Notes: generated by a model from the sequence alone, not told the origin. Counted from the first letter of the stretch, positions 9,515 through 19,211 are shown. The stretch: DNA of 64,000 nucleotides from CAWHXG01 sp963833235 (GCA_963833235.1 CAWHXG010000006.1:1-64000); one strand, 5' to 3'. Numbers and translations: made by a program.

Positions 9515-10030
9515 TCAGTCCTTGGCTGAAGCCGCGGCCTTGTTCTCGGCGACCGAGGGCGCCGGCAGGGTCTTGGCGCCGGCTCCGTTCAGCGGGTCTT
9601 CCTGCCGTTGCACGGACCCCTCGAAATGGGCGCCGCTCTCGATGGCGATGGTCTTGTGGACGATGTCGCCCTCGACCCGTGCCGTGGAGGTGAGCCGCAC
9701 CTTCAGGCCGCGGACCCGGCCGATCACCCGGCCCGTCACCACCACATCGTCGGCCACGATCTCGCCGCGCACGGTTGCGGTCTCGCCGACCGTCAGTAGA
9801 TGCGCGCGCACGTCGCCCTCGATCTGGCCTTCGATCTGGATGTCGCCGGAGGTGCGCAGGTTGCCCTGGACCATCAGATCGGAGGAGAGGATGGAGGCGG
9901 GGGGCTTTGCCTTTGGCGCGGTCGGCAGCGGGGCGTCGCCGGCGCCCGGCGTACCGCGGGCCTCGGATGGCCGCCGTTCGGGCTCTCCGGGCTTCGGCGC
10001 GCCCTCGTTCACCCGGCTCTTAGAAAACAT
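9515..10030 (-). CDS. Bactofilin cytoskeletal protein
   Basis: A 171-residue protein. Residues about 45-150 form the bactofilin (DUF583) domain: SILSSDLMVQGNLRTSGDIQ, then repeated hydrophobic-turn units such as GQIEGDVRA, ATVRGEIVAD and RVEGDIVHKT, typical of a right-handed beta helix. The flanking N- and C-terminal arms are Pro/Ala-rich and disordered-looking. Bactofilins polymerise without nucleotide into membrane-associated filaments and often recruit peptidoglycan enzymes. Its start overlaps the 3' end of the M23 peptidase gene by 11 bases, so the two genes form a translationally coupled pair, as in other bactofilin-peptidase operons. Confidence 0.92.
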   Translation of the reverse strand: MFSKSRVNEGAPKPGEPERRPSEARGTPGAGDAPLPTAPKAKPPASILSSDLMVQGNLRTSGDIQIEGQIEGDVRAHLLTVGETATVRGEIVADDVVVTGRVIGRVRGLKVRLTSTARVEGDIVHKTIAIESGAHFEGSVQRQEDPLNGAGAKTLPAPSVAENKAAASAKD

Positions 10031-11346
10031 CGCGTGCAGCCTCGATATAGGTCAGGGGATTCACCGGCTCGCCGCTCACCCTGATTTCGTAATGCAGATG
10101 GGTGCCCGTCGAGCGGCCGGAGTTTCCCATAGCACCGATCCTGTCGCCGCGCGATACCCTTTGGCCGACCTTAACGTTGATCTTCGAAGAGATGCGCGAA
10201 GCGGGTCTCGATCCCGAATTCGTGCTGGATCTTGACCAGGCGGCCGTATCCCGATTGCCAGCCGGCATGGACGACGACCCCATCGGCGCTGGCGATGATC
10301 GGTGTGCCGTAGGCCCCTGCCCAATCGGTGCCGGCATGCAGGCGCCGCCCGCCATTGATCGGATCGCGGCGGTAGCCGAAACCCGAGGTGCGGCGGATGC
10401 TGCCGGCCACCGGCTGCCAGAGCGGCAGCTTGTCGGCGGCAAGTCTGTAGAGGTTCATCTGGTCGAGATGCGACAGGATCGCGTTGGCGCGCACGGCCTC
10501 CGGATCGGGCGTGCCCATCGTCGACATGGCGATCGGCGTCAGCGGGCCGCCCGCACCGGCGTGACGGCGGCGCATCTGCTCGATGAGGCGTTCGGGCGGG
10601 TGGCCGACCTTGCGGAACATCTCGTCGAGCGGTTCCATGGAAACGGTCACGGCCTCTTCGAGCTGGGAGAAGATGCGATCCGTGGCCTCCTCGCGCAGGC
10701 GGGCCTCGTGCTCCAGCGCCGCGATCTCGACCTCGGCGGTGTCGAGGTCGCCGCGCAGCTGGTCGCGGTGGGCCGACGTCTGATCGAGCGCGCCGGACAG
10801 GAAGGCCATCGTCGCCACGGCCTCGCGCCCCGCCCCGGCACCGCCGGCCGCGCCGCCCTCGGCGAGCTGCAAGCTCGCCATGTCGGCCATCGCGCCGTCG
10901 CGCTCCACCAGCGTCTTGCGCAGGATGCCGCGCAGGGCTTCGGTGCTGCGGGTCAGCTCCTCCACGCGAAGCTCGGCCTCGAAGACGCGCTCCTGCATGC
11001 GCGAGACGTCTTCGAGCGCGCGGGAGAAATAGGTCTGTGCCTCGCGGGCGGCGGCCATCTGGGCATCGCGGTCTGACGCGAGCGTCTCGATCCGGCTGGC
11101 ATAGAGATCCTGATCCCTCAGGGCAGCGTCGCGAACGGTATCGCCGGCGACGATGTCGAGCACCAGAAACGAGGTGGCGACGATGCACCAGACCACCGTG
11201 ACAGCACCCAGCCCGAACGCCGCGAGCTGGCTCTTCGGGCCGAGGCGCACGAACCGCGTTCCACTGTCGGATTTAACGAAGATGCGTTTCTCGGAAAGAT
11301 CGAAGCTATGTCTGCGCGTGCTGCCCGCGGTGCTGCCTACCACCAT
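10020..11346 (-). pseudogene. M23 (LytM-type) peptidoglycan peptidase, frameshifted
   Basis: The first part (ATG at 11346) has a short cytoplasmic arm, a transmembrane helix at about residues 36-60, a long coiled coil (EDVSRMQERVFEAELRVEEL and following) and the start of the M23 domain with RRDPINGGRRLHAGTDWAG. The frame ends early after RFAHLFEDQR. The true C-terminus (INVKVGQRVSRGDRIGAMG, then THLHYEIRVSGEPVNPLTYI) lies in another frame. Length is 442 codons plus one base; removing one base in TTCGAA at 10183-10188 joins the parts. Without repair the last zinc ligand (HLH motif) is lost, so the enzyme would be inactive. Bactofilin follows with an 11-base overlap. True mutation or sequencing error cannot be told apart here. 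Confidence 0.88.
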
Positions 11347-11576
11347 TTTGCCCTTTTGAGCTAAGCCCTTACCGAGCTGTTCGACGGCCCCGATGCATTG
11401 CCGGCGCCTGTCATCCCCTGATTTTCGTTAACCATGGCAGCGAGATGATGCAAGCGAGCCGCCGGGAGGGACGGGGCAGGAGGGCAAACCCCTGTCAGAA
11501 CCGGCAGCTTTCCGCCTAAATGCGCGCATTGTGCAACTATCGGCAGGGCGCCCCCGGTTTTGGCGCGAGGCGGGCT
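11347..11576. other. Intergenic region between bcp and the M23 peptidase gene
   Basis: Two hundred and thirty bases without a supported gene. It presumably holds the minus-strand promoter of the peptidase-bactofilin operon; the ribosome binding site AAGGG lies just before the ATG at 11346. No convincing hairpin with a T tract was found. Confidence 0.4.
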
Positions 11577-12038
11577 TCAGAGAGCGCGGACCGCCGAGAG
11601 CACCGCCTCGACATGGCCCGGAACCTTCACCTTCCGCCAGATCTCGCGCACCGTCCCGTCGCCGTCGATGAGGACGGTCGAACGGTCGATGCCCATGTAG
11701 GTCTTGCCGTACATCTGCTTCTCGACCCACACGCCCCAATCCTCGCAGACGCGGCCCTCGGCATCCGAGAGCAGGGGAACGGCCAGATCGTGCTTGGCGC
11801 GGAACTTCTCGTGCTTGGCGATCGGATCCTTCGAGATGCCGAACACCGTGGCGCCGGCCTCGTCGAAGGCGGCAAGCGCATCCCCGAAGGCGATGGCCTC
11901 CTTGGTGCAACCCGACGTGTCGTCCTTGGGATAGAAGAACAGCACCACCTTGCGCGGCCGTTCCGCCGACAGGGTGACGTCATGGCCGCCGTCCTGCGGC
12001 AAGGTGAAGTCCGGGGCTGTCTGTCCGATCTCGATCAT
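11577..12038 (-). CDS. bcp: Peroxiredoxin, Bcp/PrxQ type
   Basis: A 153-residue thiol peroxidase from the ATG at 12038. It carries the thioredoxin-like Prx core FFYPKDDTSGCTKEAIAFGD, with peroxidatic Cys44 and the catalytic Thr/Arg context of the family. E. coli Bcp and many PrxQ proteins have a second cysteine five residues later (GCTxEAC); here that position is Ile, so a one-cysteine mechanism or an external thiol partner is likely. It should reduce hydrogen peroxide and organic peroxides in the cytoplasm. The longer upstream frame is rejected because it reads antisense through queA. It diverges from queA, with about 150 bases between the two starts. Confidence 0.92.
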   Translation of the reverse strand: MIEIGQTAPDFTLPQDGGHDVTLSAERPRKVVLFFYPKDDTSGCTKEAIAFGDALAAFDEAGATVFGISKDPIAKHEKFRAKHDLAVPLLSDAEGRVCEDWGVWVEKQMYGKTYMGIDRSTVLIDGDGTVREIWRKVKVPGHVEAVLSAVRAL

Positions 12039-12188
12039 GATTGGGGTCCTTGTCACTGAAAGCATATGGCCGGCTTCTAAGGGCGTGCGTGCGGGGGGAA
12101 AAGCCGTGCCTTGCGTTTGCGCGGGGATGATCCGAAAACCGCCGGCGCCGCGGGACGTTCCGGTCCGCCGGCCAGGGATTGTGTGCCG

Positions 12189-13271
12189 ATGGAGCTCTCC
12201 GATTTCGACTTCGATCTGCCGGATGAGCTGATCGCGCTGCGCCCCGCGTCGCCACGCTCGGCGGCGCGCCTGCTGGTGGCCACCGGCGATGCGGTGACGG
12301 ACAGGGCGGTGGCGGATCTGCCGGACGTCCTGCGGCCCGGTGACCGCCTCGTGCTGAATGATACCAGGGTGCGGGCGGCGCGGCTGACCGGGCGGCGCCA
12401 CCGTGAGGTCGCAGGCGCTGCCGCCGGTACGCCCGGCGGCGTGGCTTCGGCCCGGATAGAGGCGGTTCTGCTGGGCCCCCGGGCCGATGGCAGCTGGTCG
12501 GCGCTCGTGAAGCCCCTGCGCAAGCTGCGCACCGGCGAGCGGATCGAGTTTCCGGGCGGGCTTACGGCGGAGTTCCTGGGCCGCGACGGCGCCGATTTGG
12601 CGGTGCTTGGCCTGTCGCTGGCCGGTCCGGCGCTGGAGGCCGCGCTGGAGGCGACCGGCGCGATGCCGCTGCCGCCCTATATCGCCGGGCGAAGGGTGGC
12701 GGACGACCGCGACAGGACCGACTATCAGACGGTCTTCGCCACGCGCCCCGGCGCGGTGGCGGCGCCGACCGCCTCGCTGCATTTCGACGACGCCTTGCTC
12801 GCGGCCCTGACGCTGCGCGGCGTCGAATTCACGCGGGTCACTCTACATGTGGGCGCGGGCACGTTCCTTCCGGTGAAGGTCGCGGATCCGCGGCAGCACC
12901 GCATGCATTCCGAATGGGGCCAGGTGGACGAGGCGGCCGCCGCCGAGATCGCCGCGACCAGGGCCGCCGGTGGCCGCATCGTCCCGGTCGGCACCACGGC
13001 GCTGCGCCTGATCGAGACGGCGGCGCGGGCCAGCGGCCGTGTGGAGCCCTGGTCCGGCGAGACCGACATATTCATCTATCCCGGCTTCGACTTCCGCGCG
13101 ACCGACGCGCTGATGACGAACTTCCACCTGCCCAGATCGACCCTGATGATGCTGGTGGCGGCGTGGATGGGGCAGGCGCGGATGCGGGCGATCTATGCCC
13201 ATGCGATCGCCGCGCGCTACCGCTTCTTCTCCTATGGCGACAGCTCGCTGCTCATCCCCCCGCCAAGGTAA
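12189..13271 (+). CDS. queA: S-adenosylmethionine:tRNA ribosyltransferase-isomerase
   Basis: A 360-residue QueA. It transfers and isomerises the ribosyl moiety of SAM onto 7-aminomethyl-7-deazaguanine in tRNA to give epoxyqueuosine. The N-terminus MELSDFDFDLPDELIALRP, the segment LVLNDTRVRAARL, the HVGAGTFLPVKV block and the C-terminal TDIFIYPGFDF plus NFHLPRSTLMMLVAAWMG are all characteristic. The ATG at 12189 gives the standard N-terminus. It diverges from bcp. Other queuosine genes are not in the window. Confidence 0.95.
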   Translation: MELSDFDFDLPDELIALRPASPRSAARLLVATGDAVTDRAVADLPDVLRPGDRLVLNDTRVRAARLTGRRHREVAGAAAGTPGGVASARIEAVLLGPRADGSWSALVKPLRKLRTGERIEFPGGLTAEFLGRDGADLAVLGLSLAGPALEAALEATGAMPLPPYIAGRRVADDRDRTDYQTVFATRPGAVAAPTASLHFDDALLAALTLRGVEFTRVTLHVGAGTFLPVKVADPRQHRMHSEWGQVDEAAAAEIAATRAAGGRIVPVGTTALRLIETAARASGRVEPWSGETDIFIYPGFDFRATDALMTNFHLPRSTLMMLVAAWMGQARMRAIYAHAIAARYRFFSYGDSSLLIPPPR

Positions 13272-13443
13272 GCCTTTGCCTTTGGGCGCATGAAACTTGG
13301 CCTTTACCGGGACCGTCGCAGAATGTCCGGAGGCGCGCGCGAATCCGGTATGCCCGGCTGCCGTGAGCCGATAAGGCGCGGGCAAATGCAGTGGGCCTGG
13401 TCTCGGGTGGATCGGCCCGCCTCACCGAAGGGAAGCCTGCGCC

Positions 13444-14775
13444 ATGTCGACCGCCATCACCCGATCCTGGGCGCTGCTTCTTGGAATGCTGCTGCTGATG
13501 GTCGGCAACGGGCTTCAGGGCACGCTGCTGGGCATTCGCGGAACGCTGGAAGGCTTCAGCACGGCCGAGATGTCGTTCATCATGTCGGCCTATTTCGTCG
13601 GCTTCCTCGGCGGCTCGCGACTGGCGCCGGGGATGATCCACCGCGTGGGCCATGTGCGGGTCTTCGCAGCACTCGGGTCCTTCATCTCGGCGATCCTCAT
13701 CCTTTTTCCTACGATCACCGACCCCATCGCCTGGATCGTGCTGCGCATCCTCATCGGCTTCTGCTTCTCGGGGGTCTACGTGACCGCGGAGAGCTGGCTG
13801 AACAACAGCGCCACGAACGAAACCCGCGGGCAGATCCTCTCGCTCTACATGATCGTGCAGATGCTGGGGATCGTGGCGGCGCAAGCGCTGGTGGGCTTCG
13901 GCGACCCTTCCGGCTTCGTCCTCTTCGTGGTGCCGTCGGTGCTGGTCTCGATCGCCTTCGCGCCCATCCTGCTGGCGGTGACCCCCACGCCGTCATTCGA
14001 GAGAACGCGGCCGATGGGGTTCGTCGCGATCTTCAGGGCCTCGCCGTTGGGTTGCGTGGGCATCTTCCTGATGGGCGGGGTCTATTCGGCGCAGTTCGGG
14101 ATGGCGGCCGTGTGGGGCGGGCTCGCCGGGCTGAGCGTCAAGGAGATCTCGCTATTCGTGGCGGCGATCTACACCGGCGGGCTGGTCCTGCAATTTCCCA
14201 TCGGCGCGCTTTCGGACCGGATGGACCGGCGGGCGTTGATCCTCGGGGCCGGCGCGCTCGGCGCCGCTGCGTCGGTGCTCGGCATGCTGACAGGGACCTT
14301 CGAGGTGCTGCTGCTCGCCGCCTTCCTGATCGGGGGCATGTCGAACCCACTCTACGCGCTGCTATTGGCCTACACGAACGACTATCTGGAGCCGGAGAAC
14401 ATGGCTTCGGCCTCGGGTCGCCTGCTCTTTCTCAACGGGGTCGGGGCCATCGCGGGTCCGCCGATCAACGCAGGGATGATGACGGTCTTCGGTCCGGCCG
14501 GCTTCTTCGGCTTCATCGCGGTGCTGATGACCATGCTGACGGGCTATGCGGCGTGGCGCATGACCCGGCGGTCGGCGCCCGCGTGGCAGGAGACCGGCAG
14601 CTACGTGCCCGTTCTGCCCACCTCCTCGCCCATCGCCGTTGCGGCCGCGCAGGACTACTACATTGGCACAACCGCCGATGCCAATGCCGATGCCGGCGCC
14701 GCGGTGGCTGCGGCCGACCCAGGGGCCGCTGCTGCCACAGGTACCGCGTCGGAGGGCCGCCCGCTGTCGGGTTGA
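13444..14775 (+). CDS. MFS transporter, YcaD-like
   Basis: A 443-residue, 12-helix major facilitator protein. The first helix pair LLMVGNGLQGTLLGIRG, the loop GGSRLAPGMIHRVGHVRVF and the middle loop GALSDRMDRRALI fit the YcaD/UMF1-like group common in alphaproteobacteria. The C-terminal 60 residues are a low-complexity Ala/Asp tail (ANADAGAAVAAADPGAAAA), likely cytoplasmic. The substrate cannot be read from the sequence. It stands alone between queA and the DUF924 gene. Confidence 0.8.
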   Translation: MSTAITRSWALLLGMLLLMVGNGLQGTLLGIRGTLEGFSTAEMSFIMSAYFVGFLGGSRLAPGMIHRVGHVRVFAALGSFISAILILFPTITDPIAWIVLRILIGFCFSGVYVTAESWLNNSATNETRGQILSLYMIVQMLGIVAAQALVGFGDPSGFVLFVVPSVLVSIAFAPILLAVTPTPSFERTRPMGFVAIFRASPLGCVGIFLMGGVYSAQFGMAAVWGGLAGLSVKEISLFVAAIYTGGLVLQFPIGALSDRMDRRALILGAGALGAAASVLGMLTGTFEVLLLAAFLIGGMSNPLYALLLAYTNDYLEPENMASASGRLLFLNGVGAIAGPPINAGMMTVFGPAGFFGFIAVLMTMLTGYAAWRMTRRSAPAWQETGSYVPVLPTSSPIAVAAAQDYYIGTTADANADAGAAVAAADPGAAAATGTASEGRPLSG

Positions 14776-14933
14776 CCGATCCGACGATACTGGAAAGGTC
14801 GGGCATTCCCTTCTTTTTGGCCCGGGCCATTGGGGATAGAGAAACCTCGGGACAGGCGCAGCGTTCGGTTGCCGAAGGGTCGTGAATCTGTGACCTTCGG
14901 AAATAGTGGCCTGCGGCGAGGGAGGATGTGGGG

Positions 14934-15506
14934 ATGCAAGACCCGCAAAGCGTGTTGGGGTATTGGCTGGACGAGGTGGGCCCGCCCGGCTGGTATAGAT
15001 CCGATCCGAAGGTCGACGCGACGATCCACGATCGTTTCGCGCCTCTTGTCGAAGCTGCCCGCGCCGAGCGCCTCGAATGGACGACGACGCCGCGCGGCAC
15101 GCTGGCGCTGCTGGTGCTGCTCGACCAGTTCCCGCGCAACATGTTCCGCGGACAGGCGGACGCCTTCGCCAGCGACCCGCTGGCACGTGCCACCGCCAAG
15201 CGCTCCATCGATCAAGGCTGCGATATGCGGATCGAGCCGCCGGCCCGGCAGTTCTTCTACCTCCCGCTCATGCATTCCGAATGCCTGGGCGATCAGGAGC
15301 GCTCGGTTCGGCTGACCAAGGAGCGCCTGCCGGGACTGGACGAGACGCTTCTGCATGCCCGGGCTCATCGCGAGGTCATCCGCCGCTTCGGCCGCTTTCC
15401 CCATCGCAACCAGGATCTGGCGCGCAAGAGCACGACGGCAGAAGCGGCTTTCCTCGACGGCGGCGGCTATGGCGCCGTGGTCAATGCGCTGAAGGAACCG
15501 GCCTGA
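14934..15506 (+). CDS. DUF924 family protein
   Basis: A 190-residue protein. ATG 14934 is chosen over the GTG at 14928 because the GGAGG at 14921-14925 is eight bases from the ATG and only two from the GTG. The family signature is clear: LGYWLDEVG at the start, LLDQFPRNMFRGQADAFASD in the middle and FFYLPLMHSECLGDQERSV later. DUF924 proteins are predicted all-helical TPR-like proteins of unknown biochemical role. It converges with dnaB, with 18 bases between the stops. Confidence 0.9.
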   Translation: MQDPQSVLGYWLDEVGPPGWYRSDPKVDATIHDRFAPLVEAARAERLEWTTTPRGTLALLVLLDQFPRNMFRGQADAFASDPLARATAKRSIDQGCDMRIEPPARQFFYLPLMHSECLGDQERSVRLTKERLPGLDETLLHARAHREVIRRFGRFPHRNQDLARKSTTAEAAFLDGGGYGAVVNALKEPA

Positions 15507-15524
15507 TCCTCACCCAGGCGCCCG

Positions 15525-17030
15525 TCAGTGAAAGCTGTCGGGCGCGTTCTGCTGCCAGGGCTTGGCGAGGTTGCCGAAGCGGGTAAAGCGGCCCTCGAAG
15601 CTCATCTCGACCGTGCCGATGGGCCCGTGCCGCTGCTTGCCGATCACGACCTCGGCCTTGCCGTGTACCCGCTCCATCGCCTCCTGCCACTTGGCCATCT
15701 CGTCCAGCCGGTCGTCGCCGGGCTTTTCGCGTTCCTTGTAGTACTCCTCGCGGAACACGAACATCACCACGTCGGCATCCTGCTCGATCGACCCCGATTC
15801 ACGCAGGTCGCTGAGCTGGGGACGCTTGTCTTCGCGGTTCTCCACCTGGCGGCTGAGCTGGCTCAGCGCCATGACCGGGATGTCGAGCTCCTTGGCGATG
15901 GCTTTCAGCCCCTGGGTGATCTCGCTGATCTCGTTCACCCGGTTCTCGGTCTTCCCCGCGCCGCGCAGAAGCTGCAGGTAGTCCACCACCAGCACGTCCA
16001 GACCATGCACCCGCTTCAGGCGACGGGCACGCGCCGCAAGCTGGCTGATCGGTAGCGCGGGCGTATCGTCGATGAAGAGCGGGCAGGCCTCCATGGTCTT
16101 CGCCGCCTCGATGAAGCGGCGGAACTCGCCCTCGGTCAGGTCGCCGCGGCGGATCTGCTCGCTGGGCACCTCGGCGGCGTCCGACAGAACCCGCGCCGCG
16201 AGCTGCTCCGCCGACATCTCGAGGCTGAAGAAACCCACGCAGCCGCCGTTCACCGCGCCTTCGGTTCCGTCGGGCAGCTTGCCCCGCCGGTAGGCCTTGG
16301 CGATGTTGAAGGCGATGTTGGTGGCCAACGAGGTCTTGCCCATCGACGGACGTCCGGCCAGGATCAGCAGGTCGGACCGATGCAGCCCGCCCAGCTTCTT
16401 GTCGAGATCGTCGAAGCCGGTGGCCAGCCCCGCCAGCCCGCCGTCGCGGGCATAGGCGGCACTGGCGATCTGAACGGCATCGGTCGCAGCCTTCAGGAAC
16501 GACTGGAACCCGCGCGAGGTCTGCCCCTTCTCGCCCAGCTCGTAGAGCCTCTTTTCGGCCTCGACGATCTGCGCCGAAGGCTCGCTGTCGACCTCGACGC
16601 GGGAGGCCTGGTCGGCGATGTCGCGGCCGATGGTCATCAGCTCGCGCCGCACCGCGAGGTCGTGGATCATCTGCGCATAGTCCCGGGCGGCGAAGGTGCT
16701 GATGGCGGCACCCGCAAGGCGGGCCAGGTAGGCCCCACCGCCCAGCTCGCGCAGGCCGGGATCGTCCTCGAGATATGTCGCCAATGTTACCGGGGTCACC
16801 AGGGCGTTCTTGGCGATCCGCGCCGCCGCGACCTCGTAGATCCGCGCATGGACGGGATCGAAGAAATGCGCCGGGGTCACGATGGCGGCGATCCTATCGT
16901 AGATCTGGTCGTTGGTCAGAAGCGCCCCCAGAAGCTGTTGCTCGGCCTCGATGGAATGGGGTTGCGTGGCCAGGGCGCCCTCGGCGGCTGGGCTGGGAAC
17001 GGCGGGGCTCATCGTCGCGATCTGGTTCAT
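15525..17030 (-). CDS. dnaB: Replicative DNA helicase
   Basis: A 501-residue DnaB from ATG 17030 (an ATG eight codons upstream is also possible). The N-terminal DnaG-interacting domain spans about residues 25-130, then comes a linker and the RecA-like helicase domain. The Walker A is GRPSMGKT at 226-233, Walker B is LDVLVVDYLQLL, and the sensor and arginine-finger region is LSQLSRQVENREDKRPQLSDLRESGSIEQDADVV, of which each block is recognisable. It unwinds DNA ahead of the fork as a hexamer. No intein is present. pyrE and pyrC lie upstream on the same strand, but 256 bases separate them, so it probably has its own promoter. Confidence 0.95.
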   Translation of the reverse strand: MNQIATMSPAVPSPAAEGALATQPHSIEAEQQLLGALLTNDQIYDRIAAIVTPAHFFDPVHARIYEVAAARIAKNALVTPVTLATYLEDDPGLRELGGGAYLARLAGAAISTFAARDYAQMIHDLAVRRELMTIGRDIADQASRVEVDSEPSAQIVEAEKRLYELGEKGQTSRGFQSFLKAATDAVQIASAAYARDGGLAGLATGFDDLDKKLGGLHRSDLLILAGRPSMGKTSLATNIAFNIAKAYRRGKLPDGTEGAVNGGCVGFFSLEMSAEQLAARVLSDAAEVPSEQIRRGDLTEGEFRRFIEAAKTMEACPLFIDDTPALPISQLAARARRLKRVHGLDVLVVDYLQLLRGAGKTENRVNEISEITQGLKAIAKELDIPVMALSQLSRQVENREDKRPQLSDLRESGSIEQDADVVMFVFREEYYKEREKPGDDRLDEMAKWQEAMERVHGKAEVVIGKQRHGPIGTVEMSFEGRFTRFGNLAKPWQQNAPDSFH

Positions 17031-17286
17031 GATGTCCGGTCTGCCTCGTGCCATCTCCGGCTTGGCGCCGGATGTGTTGTAGCCCCGTGGCCTAGCCCAA
17101 CGTGCCGGGTCACGGCAAGTTGTATAAGGCTGGGGACATCCTGTGAGCGGTGTCTTCCGGGACGATCTTGCGGCATCAAGGCTGCAGGCGTCAACATGCG
17201 GTGGTGCCGCATAGGCACCGGCGTTTACGAATTGTCAACGATTGTGGCGGGAAGGGGGCTCGCCAGGATCGGCACGGGGCCGTCGC

Positions 17287-17961
17287 TCAGGCTCGGGCCG
17301 CCTGCCAGCCCCGCGGGTCTTGCAGGAAGCCCGAGACCTCCTCCAGCGTGGCGGGGGCGAAACTCTGCCGCCGCCGGGCCTCGGCCAGCACGTCGTGCCA
17401 GGTGCACAGGGCATGCAGGCGCACCCCGTGATCGCCCAGGGTCTTCTCGGTCTCGGGAAAGATGCCGTAGGAGAAGATCACCGCGGTATGGGCACATGCC
17501 GCCCCGGTTTCGCGGATTGCGTCCACGAAGCTCAGCTTGCTGCCGCCATCCGTGGTCAGATCCTCGACCAGCAGCACCCGGTCGCCGGGGCCCATCACGC
17601 CCTCGATCCGGGCATTGCGGCCATAGCCCTTGGGCTTCTTGCGCACATAGGTCATCGGGAGGGCCAGCCGTTCGGCCATCATCGCGGCGAAAGGGATCCC
17701 CGCCGTCTCGCCGCCGGCGACGTTGGTGAACGCTTCGAACCCAGCGTCACGCAGGGCGGTGCACGCCAGGAAATCCATCAGCGTGGCCCGGATGCGCGGG
17801 AACGAGATCAGCCGCCGGCAATCCACGTAGGTGGGCGAGGGGAGGCCGGATGCCAGCGTATAGGGTTCTTCGGGGCGGAAATTGACGGCGCCCACCTCCA
17901 GCAGCATCGCCGCGGTGAGGCGCGCGATCTCCGCGGGGTCGGGATAGGACGTAGGGATCAT
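17287..17961 (-). CDS. pyrE: Orotate phosphoribosyltransferase
   Basis: A 224-residue enzyme making OMP from orotate and PRPP. The PRPP-binding motif VLLVEDLTTDGGSKL is intact, and YVRKKPKGYGRNARIEG is the flexible catalytic loop with its lysines. The start codon overlaps the pyrC stop in an ATGA arrangement, so translation is coupled to pyrC. This pyrC-pyrE pair is typical of Rhodobacterales. A short inverted repeat (GGTGCC at 17203, GGCACC at 17214) lies downstream before dnaB. Confidence 0.93.
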   Translation of the reverse strand: MIPTSYPDPAEIARLTAAMLLEVGAVNFRPEEPYTLASGLPSPTYVDCRRLISFPRIRATLMDFLACTALRDAGFEAFTNVAGGETAGIPFAAMMAERLALPMTYVRKKPKGYGRNARIEGVMGPGDRVLLVEDLTTDGGSKLSFVDAIRETGAACAHTAVIFSYGIFPETEKTLGDHGVRLHALCTWHDVLAEARRRQSFAPATLEEVSGFLQDPRGWQAARA

Positions 17962-19007
17962 GCCGATGCCTCAGCGTGCCAGTGCAGCGGAAAGCCCGGA
18001 TCGAAGACGGTGACCGCGTCCGCGCCCTCGCCGATGGCCTCCGGGGCCGGAGGTGGAGCGCCGCGCCGCAGAATGAGCGTCGCCTCGTTGGGGGGCACCT
18101 TGTAGAACGCGGCGCCGTGCAGGCTGGTGAATCCTTCCAGTCGGTCCAGCGCGCCGGCGCGCTCGAAGACCTCCGCCACGCAGGCGATGGCATTGGGCGC
18201 CGTGAAGATCCCCGCGCAGCCGCAGGCCGCTTCTTTCGCCTCGCGCGGATGCGGCGCGCTGTCGGTGCCGAGGAAGAACCGCGCATCGCCGCTCGTGGCC
18301 GCGCGCACCAGCGCTGCACGGTGCCGCGCCCGCTTGGCCACCGGCAGGCAGTAGTAGTGCGGTCTGATGCCCCCGGCGAGGATGTGGTTGCGATCGATGA
18401 TCAGGTGATGGGCGGTGATCGTGGCGGCCATGGTGCCTTCCGGCTGCGCCCTGACGAACTCGATCCCGTCCGAGGTCGTGACGTGCTCCAGCACCACGCG
18501 GAGTTTGGGATGTGCGGCGCGCAGCGGCTCCAGCACCCGGGACAGGAACACCGCCTCGCGATCGAAGATATCGATGGCCGGATCTGTCACCTCGCCGTGG
18601 ACGCACAGCGGAATGCCCAGCTGCGCCATCGTTGCCAGCACCCGGTCGACCCTGCCAAGATCGCGCACGCCGGCGTCGGAATTCGTGGTCGCCCCGGCGG
18701 GGTAGAGCTTCACCGCACGGATCAGCCCGATTTCCCATGCGGCGCGCACGTCGCGCGGCTCGGTCGTCTCGGTGAGGTACAGGGTCATCAGCGGCTGGAA
18801 CTTCGAATTCAGCGGTTTGGCGGCCATGATCCTGTCGCGGTAGTCGGCCGCATCGGCGGCGGTGACCACGGGCGGCACGAGGTTCGGCATGATCAGCGCT
18901 CGCGCGAAGTGGCGGGCGGTCTCGGGCAGGACGAGGCGCAGCATGTCGCCATCGCGCAGGTGCAGGTGCCAGTCGTCGGGGCGGCGGATGGTCAGCATGT
19001 CGGTCAT
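17958..19007 (-). CDS. pyrC: Dihydroorotase
   Basis: A 349-residue class II dihydroorotase that closes carbamoyl aspartate to dihydroorotate. The metal site motifs are present: DDWHLHLRDG near the N-terminus, AVKLYPAGATTNSDAGV with the carbamylated lysine, CVHGEVTD, HVTTSDGIEFV, and FLGTDSAPH. ATG 19007 is chosen because the protein then begins MTDMLTIRRPDDWH as in the family. It is the first gene of a pyrC-pyrE operon, divergent from the urease cluster. Confidence 0.94.
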   Translation of the reverse strand: MTDMLTIRRPDDWHLHLRDGDMLRLVLPETARHFARALIMPNLVPPVVTAADAADYRDRIMAAKPLNSKFQPLMTLYLTETTEPRDVRAAWEIGLIRAVKLYPAGATTNSDAGVRDLGRVDRVLATMAQLGIPLCVHGEVTDPAIDIFDREAVFLSRVLEPLRAAHPKLRVVLEHVTTSDGIEFVRAQPEGTMAATITAHHLIIDRNHILAGGIRPHYYCLPVAKRARHRAALVRAATSGDARFFLGTDSAPHPREAKEAACGCAGIFTAPNAIACVAEVFERAGALDRLEGFTSLHGAAFYKVPPNEATLILRRGAPPPAPEAIGEGADAVTVFDPGFPLHWHAEASA

Positions 19008-19211
19008 AGGGCGGTTTGAGCAGATCGCCGGCGGCGGCGCCAGTGCGCGCCGGTGGCCTGATGGCCATGGCGGGCCGGGGGGCTTCGGTTTCGCCTGCAA
19101 ATTAGGCCGTTTCTCGCAGGCGGGCCCGGCCTTGCCGGCGCGCGTCTACGGCCCGGTGGCGTGGGGGCGGGCGGCTTGCTACGTTCGCGCACAGCATCCC
19201 CGAGGACCCCC
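19008..19211. promoter_or_regulatory. Divergent region between pyrC and ureD
   Basis: About 200 bases separate the two divergent starts, and promoters for both the pyr operon and the urease cluster should lie here. An AT-richer patch (CTGCAAATTAGGCCG) at about 19096-19112 stands out from the GC-rich surroundings. I cannot assign specific -35 and -10 boxes or an NtrC site with confidence. Confidence 0.35.
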
